In this document: in pieces, positions 58,011-64,000 of the stretch
Layout of the letters: each line of letters begins with the position of its first letter
Position numbering within the stretch: position 1 is the stretch's first letter
Assembly (NCBI GenBank): GCA_037043015.1
Contig: CM073321.1
Coordinates: 34,698,101 to 34,762,100, forward strand
DNA length: 64,000 bases
Source of the DNA: Bryum argenteum
Lineage: Eukaryota; Streptophyta; Bryopsida; Bryales; Bryaceae
Direction: 5' to 3'
The notes under the pieces: generated by a model
Database searches by the model: none
Seen by the model: the letters and a program-made list of their open reading frames with translations, nothing else
Told to the model about the DNA's origin: nothing
Made by a program: the position numbers and the translations under genes

Positions 58011-59022
58011 TCAAGGCATGTCGTTACTTCCGTATGCATTCTGACCATATCCATAATTTGTGTAGCCAACAATGTCTGATCTTCTATCATATTGACCTCC
58101 ATACTCGTATGTTTCCTTCGGGTGTGATGGCCTACGGTACTCGGGACTTCCGAATGTTGTACCGTATTGGTTCCCACGATTGTATGGGTTTATATGGTGA
58201 GTTGGGCTTGAGTTGCATTGAGCATTGGATCCGCTACCCTGCTCACCTCCTAAACCATGTGTACCTCCTGTATACATTGGAGATGGGTAGTTTGAACTAG
58301 ATCCACTCTACCGTACTCGCGTTCGGCTCCGCACGTGTTTTCTTTGATGAGGTGGCATATAACTCACCGGAGTACTGAATTGGTGGTTTCCATGGTAATA
58401 CCCCTCACTTCCTGTGCCAAAGGATACTGGTGCTTGACGATCGTCATGGTTTGAGTCTTGCTGAGTGCCCCCATATGCCCTTGGAGTTCCATGTTGTTGA
58501 AGTTGGGCATCCATATCAGCTGAACGTTCTGAATAAGTAGTATAACAATCGCTTGGTCCCATCCAATTTGTGGGAATGAATCGGTTTGCTGCGATCCAAT
58601 AAATGCACGTTCAAACCTATCACAGTGGTCCAGTCAATGTCCTTGTGCAGGACTATTTCAGCCCACACCATGGCCATGGTAGAATACAACATCAATTCTG
58701 GCCTTGTGTTCTTGATTCCAACTGCAATTGTGACTTCGTGATATCTGTGCGCAAAATGGTCGCTCTTGCAACTCTTCACTGGGCCTTCACGACGAGGACC
58801 ATATTTCTCTGCTTCGTGCCGCGGCCATAACTTCATGATGTGGTACATCTTCACGTACTTCTTGCACATGGTGCAATTCCAAATGTCCGCCCTCTCCTCT
58901 CGCCAACCCGGCTCTGCAACACAGTTTGGGTCACTCCATGCTTCCCAATCCATTTTTGGAGGGTCGCCCTTTGGTCGTGGAGACTTGGCCTCGCCCCTCG
59001 AACGTGAAAACTTCGGCGCCAT
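58011..59022 (-). pseudogene. Zinc-finger protein with Gly/Tyr/Asn-rich tail, frameshifted
   Basis: It starts at ATG 59,022 (MAPKFSRSRGEAKSP). A Cys/His cluster follows, IWNCTMCKKYVKMYHIMKLW, then PRHEAEKYG and SCKSDHFAHRYHEV, resembling a BED/C2H2-type DNA-binding finger. The frame shifts between about 58,640 and 58,540 and continues as GPSDCYTTYSERSADMDAQL. It runs through a low-complexity tail (GYYHGNHQFS; GTTFGSPEYRRPSHPKETYE; NYGYGQNAYGSND) to a stop at 58,011. One TAG (about 58,306) interrupts the tail and fits CAG with C-to-T. The gene converges with the kinase at 55-57 kb and starts at the other GC-rich block, so the two probably belong to one mobile unit. Confidence 0.55.
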
Positions 59023-59149
59023 TTCCAGCAGCGACAAGTATGCACAGTGTGGGCGTGGGTGACCCACGCGGACTCAGAGTAACGCAGTCGATGCAGCTTT
59101 AAAAAAAGCCGCAACGCACAGCTCGTTCACCAGAGTGAGGGACAATGAG

Positions 59150-59515
59150 CCCCTCCCCTTCTATTTATGCCGACCGGGATCGGATGCCATTGGCCAGCTG
59201 GCCTTGGCCGTCCGATCTTGGCCGGCAGCCGTCAAATCGGCGATCCGGCGGCCGGCGACCGGCCGGTACGACCGATCGGGGTCGCACGTCCGATCGGTCG
59301 ATCGGGGCCATCCGATGGCGCGGCCGATCGGTCGATCGGGGCCGCCGATCCCGGCCGACCGATCCGGCCGACCGGCGACCGGTCTGCCGACCGGCCTGGC
59401 GACCGGCGACCGGTCGGTCGACCACCCGACCGGGCCGGAGACCGACGACTGGGCCGGCGACCGACGACCGGGCCGGCGACCGACCCCGTCCCCCGGGCGA
59501 CCGGTCGGTTGATCC
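59150..59515 (-). promoter_or_regulatory. GC-rich block, putative promoter of the minus-strand zinc-finger gene
   Basis: This block of GGCCGGCGACCGG and CGATCGGTCG words ends, on the gene side, with a TATA-like CATAAATAG (complement of 59,161-59,169), about 140 bp before the ATG at 59,022. It has the same word composition as 54,236-54,830 and 61,990-62,200. Confidence 0.5.
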
Positions 59516-61985
59516 TTCCGCGTCTCCCCTTCCCCCTCCTCCTCTTCCCTCACCCAAAAACTCCCTGTTTGCACAACTTCGAACACTTCCCCGCCTTGCT
59601 TGCCTGCATTTTCAAAAGTTCCATATTTAGCCTCTTTGGTCCACGTGGCGTCTAAATAAGGACAGGGAATGTTCTGACAAGGGAATGTCGGGAATGTCTT
59701 TTAGTCATAAACGGGAATGTTTTATGACAAAGATACTATCGGCTTTAAATAAACCTATAATAAGGGACTCTTTGCAAGAGGAGGGAAGGCCAACAAATCT
59801 CCAAGCCAATTCACGTACTTTTTGAGTTATGTTGACCAATTAGCTTTAATTGAACAATTAGCTTTAATTGAACAACCAATTTAGTGGGGCCAATTTTCCG
59901 AGTCATGAAGTCCTTTGGAGTTGAAGCCCATGTCTAGAAGGGTAGCCAAGGCCATGGGGCCAATTCTTATTATTAACTAAAGTCCATGTTTTTTTTTGGT
60001 ACACATTTATTTTTTATTTTTTGTTTTCTGGAATTATTCTTCCCTAACACCTTAACAATCATGGCCACCATTTCGTCTTTTATCGTCACGGCCAAAAAAT
60101 GTTTCATATTCAATTTCAAATGTAATGATCTCGCATGTAGTGATGATCCAACGGTTGAAGATTTCACACTACTACATATGGTAGTTTACTCAAGATCCTA
60201 TGGTTGAAATTATAAAGTATATCCAAAAATATTGGACATAGCCCCTTTGAGTGAAACCACCTATTCTCGTACACTTAAGGAAAATTGAGGGAATCTATAT
60301 ACTTGGTGTGAGAAAGGAGTGCGTTACTATTTTTCACGGATAGGAAATAGAAAAATTTATCCATTCTCACTAGGAGATTTTGTCATTTCTTGGCCCCCAT
60401 TCATGACTTGCCCCGCATCTTGTGTACCCCGAGGTGGCCCTAAATCCCCTCTAATTACATTCCAAAAATTTACCTAGTCCTTGGTGAGAATATATTGATG
60501 TCTCACATTGAGAGATCCAAGTATATATGAAATGTAGGTGATCATGTGTGAGCATTTACTTTTCATAACTTTGGTCTTACTGAGTTTGTCAATATTTAGA
60601 CTTTCTATTTGGGCCTTAACATTTCCACATTGTATGGTCTATATTAATTGATGGACATTTGGAAATTACTCCGTCGTTGTGTATTCTAATTAGTAATACT
60701 TATTATAAAAAATATGGTGCATAAACAATTAATTCTATTATTCGCTATTTTTTGTTTGACAACCTTCAACTAACCTAGGAGAATATATATAATCTAGTAC
60801 ATATGATTAATTGTAGCATTATTCTTATTGTATGGATTTGAATAGTTACTTATTTCCCTCTTACCAAGGTAATTGAAATAAGTTTTCATTGTTACTATTT
60901 TTGCAATCATAAAATAAGAGAAATAAATAGGGAGACAAATAAATTTTAAAAAATATCCCACCCTCTAAGTGTTTAACATATGGCAATAATGGCATCAACT
61001 CCTAAATTTTTAAGCATATTTGATATTGTACAAGTATAGTACATTAGTACTAGGATTAGATGTTATATCAAATTGATTATTCGTATACTATGATTGATTG
61101 ATTTGGGAATAGAATATTTTGAAGAGCCATCACTTCTTCATTTACTGTATGTAATGGATACATTCTCTTGAGGATAAACTTTAAGTTCTTGGTTAAAGAT
61201 GTATGAATTACTATGTAGGCCTCTAGGGTATAGGGTTTAGGGTATAGGGTTTAGGGTTTAGGGTTTCTGGTCTTGAGGATTTGGGGTACATTTCATTTTA
61301 ATCCTAGTTTTTGTGTTGCAAAGCTTTGCAAACACAATTGTGTGTGGATGTAAAATAATGGATTACTGTATGTATGGTGTAGTTCTCAATTATATTTTAC
61401 ATGGATACAAGTTGCACTTCTCTACATCGCATAGTTAATGTGTGCAAAATAATCTATTTTGTATTTATCATTTTTGATTGAAGATGTTTTTGACATGGAA
61501 TAAATCACAAATTTATTGCAAAGAATATATAGGTACTATATTAAACATCAACATACGAATTATGATTCCAGAGTCTTCAATCTCTTAGCCTATTTTAAAC
61601 CAATATTGGAATAGAGTTACTATTGTAGGTCATGTGGCTTAGAGTTTAATTCATAGAGCCTCATAGATCATAACGTATGAGTACTGAAGTAGTGTTTGTA
61701 CGAAACATTTTTGAATTCGTGAAGATCTATATTTTTATGGAGCTCACTCGAAATGGTTATGAACCTAAAATTTAAAGTTCAAATGTATCCGTGAAAAAAG
61801 AATACTTAGCATTTCGGAAATCAACATAGGATTCCTTTTTCATTGTGTAGTAATTACTGAAAATCGAGTAACAGAAATCTTTGAGAAATAAAAAAAGGAT
61901 CCTATGCAATTTTATCTTTTTTTAGTTATGTATTTAAGGAATTTAAAAAAAAAATAAAAAAAAAAATAAAACGTATTTTGGCCCC
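59516..61985. repeat. Repeat unit 1 (with the GC block, about 2.8 kb)
   Basis: The stretch after the GC block (TTCCCCCTCCTCCTCTTCCC, then GTTTGCACAACTTCGA, CCTGCATTTTCAAAAGT, GGCGTCTAAATA) is repeated at 62,215-62,660. The later part is repeated at 63,300-63,900: CAATATTGGAATAGAGTTAC at about 61,601 and 63,298; AATGTATCCGTGAAAAA at about 61,784 and 63,778; GGATCCTATGC at about 61,897. No coding region is supported. Confidence 0.8.
61226..61267 (+). repeat. Interstitial telomere-type repeats
   Basis: Three perfect TTTAGGG units with TATAGGG variants, the usual plant telomere repeat, inside repeat unit 1. Confidence 0.9.
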
Positions 61986-64000
61986 ATTTGATTCGCCGCC
62001 ATCTAAGCGGGCGGGCGTCGCCCGGCCGGCGCCGGCCGGCCTGCGGCGTCGTCGGCCGTCGCCGGCGATCGCCCGTCGTCGTCCATCGCCAGCCGGCCGC
62101 CGGCGACCGCCCGTCGACCGCCCGGCGACCGGCGACCGGCCGGAGGACCGCGCCGACCGGCGTCGGGACCGACCACGTCCCCCGGGCGACCGGTCGGTCG
62201 GTCCTTCCGCATCCCCCCTTCCCCCTCCTCCTCTTGCCTCTCCCCAAACTCCCCGTTTGCACAACTTCGATCGCTTCCTCGCCTTGCATACCTGCATTTT
62301 CAAAAGTACTATATTTAGTCTTTATGCTCCCACGGCGTCTAAATATGGACGGGGAATTTTTCGACAAGAGAATGTCGGGAATATCTTTTTGTCCCACGCG
62401 AGAATGTTTTATGACAAAGATACTCTTGGCTTTAAATATATCCATAGTAATGGACTTTCTTGAAGGGGAGTTAAGGCGAGCAAATCTCCACGCCAATACA
62501 CTCATTTTTTGAGTTGTTGTGCCCAATTGGCTCGAATCGAAGTAAACATTTAACAATCAATATAGTGTGGTCAATTTTCTCATTTGTGAAGGCATTGAGA
62601 GTTCATGCCCTTGTTTTTAAGGAAAGCAAAGGCAAAGGGGCCAATTCTTATTATTAGTTAAAGACCATGCTTTTGATTGTACACCTTAATTTATTTTTGT
62701 TAAAATATTCCTTCTTAACCCCTAAAGATCCATGGACACCAAAGTGGAGGTTTCCTATTTCAGTGACTTATATGAAGAGGTCAAAAGTAATAATTTTTAT
62801 TAAATTTTGTCTAGGTGGTCCTTACACACCGCAAAGTGCATGTGGTAAAATTTGCATATCCAAATTCCAAATTTACAACCTACATCTATAATATTTACGT
62901 TTGAAGTCCATTAAGGGCGAGTTAAATTTAGTCTTTGTTTGAAATTCTTTTTTGAAATATGTTCATGAACAATTTACTACTTCAGTTCCAAAGTGACCCA
63001 AGTCAAAATGTTTGTCTATTTCACAAGGGTACTGTTGAAAGATTACAAAAATAATCTTCACAATTTCTAGTAATTTCCGATATAAGTCATATAACTCTTT
63101 CTTCGAGTGATTGTTTTGAAAATATAAAATTTTAAATAGGCATCTCTTCTTCATTTAGAGTATCTAGTGGATAAAATCACTCGTGGATAGGATTTGAGGT
63201 TTATGGTTTAGGATGTATGAATAACTCTTTAGGATGAGTTCCAAAATAAGTGTCCTACATTAAGATTAGGATACTCCAATTGACATTCTCAACCATGCAA
63301 TATTGGAATAGAGTTACTGTTGTAGGTCATGTGGTTAAAAGTTTGATTCATGAAGCCAATGGTCAATTAAATTACAAAAGGAAAATAGAGAAGAAAGATA
63401 TTGATTCGAAACCAAATGAATGCCTTATGTTTGAAACATCTATTAATATGTGAAGATTTACACTTTAAAGAGTCCACTCAAAATGGTTATGAACTTAAAA
63501 TTTAGAGTTAACCCCTAAACGACCACGGCCACCGATTCGGCGTTTACAGTGAAGGAAAAAATAATTTACAGTCAACTTTAAACGTTATGATCTCACATCT
63601 AGTGATGATCCAACGGTTAAAAATATTCACAGTACTATCAATGGTAGTCTACTTCAAGATCCTACGGATGAAATTATCAATAATTTCCAAAAATATTGGA
63701 CGTACCCCCAATAGTACATAGTGGTCTGTGTTGGGATTTCAAGCTCCCGAAACATTGTGGACTTTTAGGGGTTAAGATGTATCCGTGAAAAATAATATAT
63801 TGCATTTCAGAAATCAACCTAGGATTCCTAATTTCAGTGTGTAATAATCACTGAGAATCAAATAACAAAAAACTTTGCGAAATAAAAAAGGATCCTATGC
63901 TATGTAAGATCTCTGAATTTTAAATATATATATAATTTCCTAATTTTTATTTTTTTAAAAAATTGAAAAAAAATTAAAAAAAAAAACCGCAGCGGCCGCC
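61986..64000. repeat. Repeat unit 2 (truncated by the window edge)
   Basis: The unit opens with a GC block at 61,990-62,200 (CGGCGACCGGCGACCGG) and then follows unit 1 with deletions and one small insertion (63,508-63,775). It ends in A-rich sequence and CGCAGCGGCCGCC at the window edge, which resembles the start of the next GC block (compare 61,985-62,000). The units are therefore probably tandem and continue to the right. Confidence 0.78.
63508..63775. mobile_element. 268-bp MITE with TTAACCCCTAAA terminal repeats
   Basis: A 12-bp perfect inverted repeat (TTAACCCCTAAA at 63,508 and its complement ending at 63,775) bounds a segment absent at the matching place of unit 1 (near 61,780). A TA or TTA/TAA duplication is possible but cannot be told from the inverted repeat. 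Related sequence without clear ends lies at about 60,040-60,235 (GATGATCCAACGGTT, CAAAAATATTGGAC), and another left end at about 62,714. Confidence 0.7.

Overview
The window looks like nuclear DNA of a land plant, probably a seed-free one (bryophyte or lycophyte type). The evidence is short AT-rich GT-AG introns, TTTAGGG telomere-type repeats, and transposon protein families that I know mainly from mosses, liverworts and lycophytes. The species cannot be fixed from sequence alone. Almost everything is transposon-derived: stacked elements, decayed genes and many tandem arrays. No tRNA, rRNA or CRISPR array was seen.

The best-supported structure is a three-layer nest. Layer 1 is a DUF7869-like transposon gene (10,739-11,240 plus 29,593-30,683). 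Layer 2 is an 18.3-kb Mutator-like element (11,241-29,583) inserted in that gene. It has inverted ends and a 9-bp target duplication (TATCAATTC), and removing it restores the host reading frame. Layer 3 is a 3.67-kb CACTA element (22,551-26,224, GGA duplication) inserted in frame into the Mutator transposase gene. The Mutator-like element also carries, divergent from its transposase, a four-exon nuclear-type gene (21,126-16,249, minus) and a nine-exon gene (16,104-12,144, minus). The nine-exon gene joins a ParB/sulfiredoxin-like GNHR domain to a beta-class N6/N4 DNA-methyltransferase-like domain. That is a phage or bacterial style architecture in an intron-bearing plant mobile element, and it is the main candidate for an undescribed system. 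A second ParB-like relic lies at 83-1,514 (minus).

Both the ParB-like relic at the left edge and the layer 1 gene are preceded by arrays of 10-12 long palindromes. The arrays share the 11-base core CTCGAGTCGAG but have different, co-varying arms (1,593-2,370 and 9,659-10,690).

Right of the nest are: an AT-rich desert (30.7-33.5 kb); a DDE-type transposon gene with an accessory C-terminal domain (36.7-40.2 kb) and two upstream ORFs; minisatellites (41.5-43.1 kb); a PRMT4/CARM1 gene fragment (43.8-44.2 kb); a stop-free three-exon gene of unknown function (45.6-47.2 kb); a RING-finger gene with one premature stop (53.0-49.3 kb, minus); a convergent kinase plus zinc-finger gene pair flanked by GC-rich blocks with TATA boxes (54.2-59.5 kb); and two copies of a 2-2.8 kb repeat ending at the window edge.

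Most premature stops in the window can be explained as single C-to-T (or complementary G-to-A) changes, as expected for long-methylated transposons.
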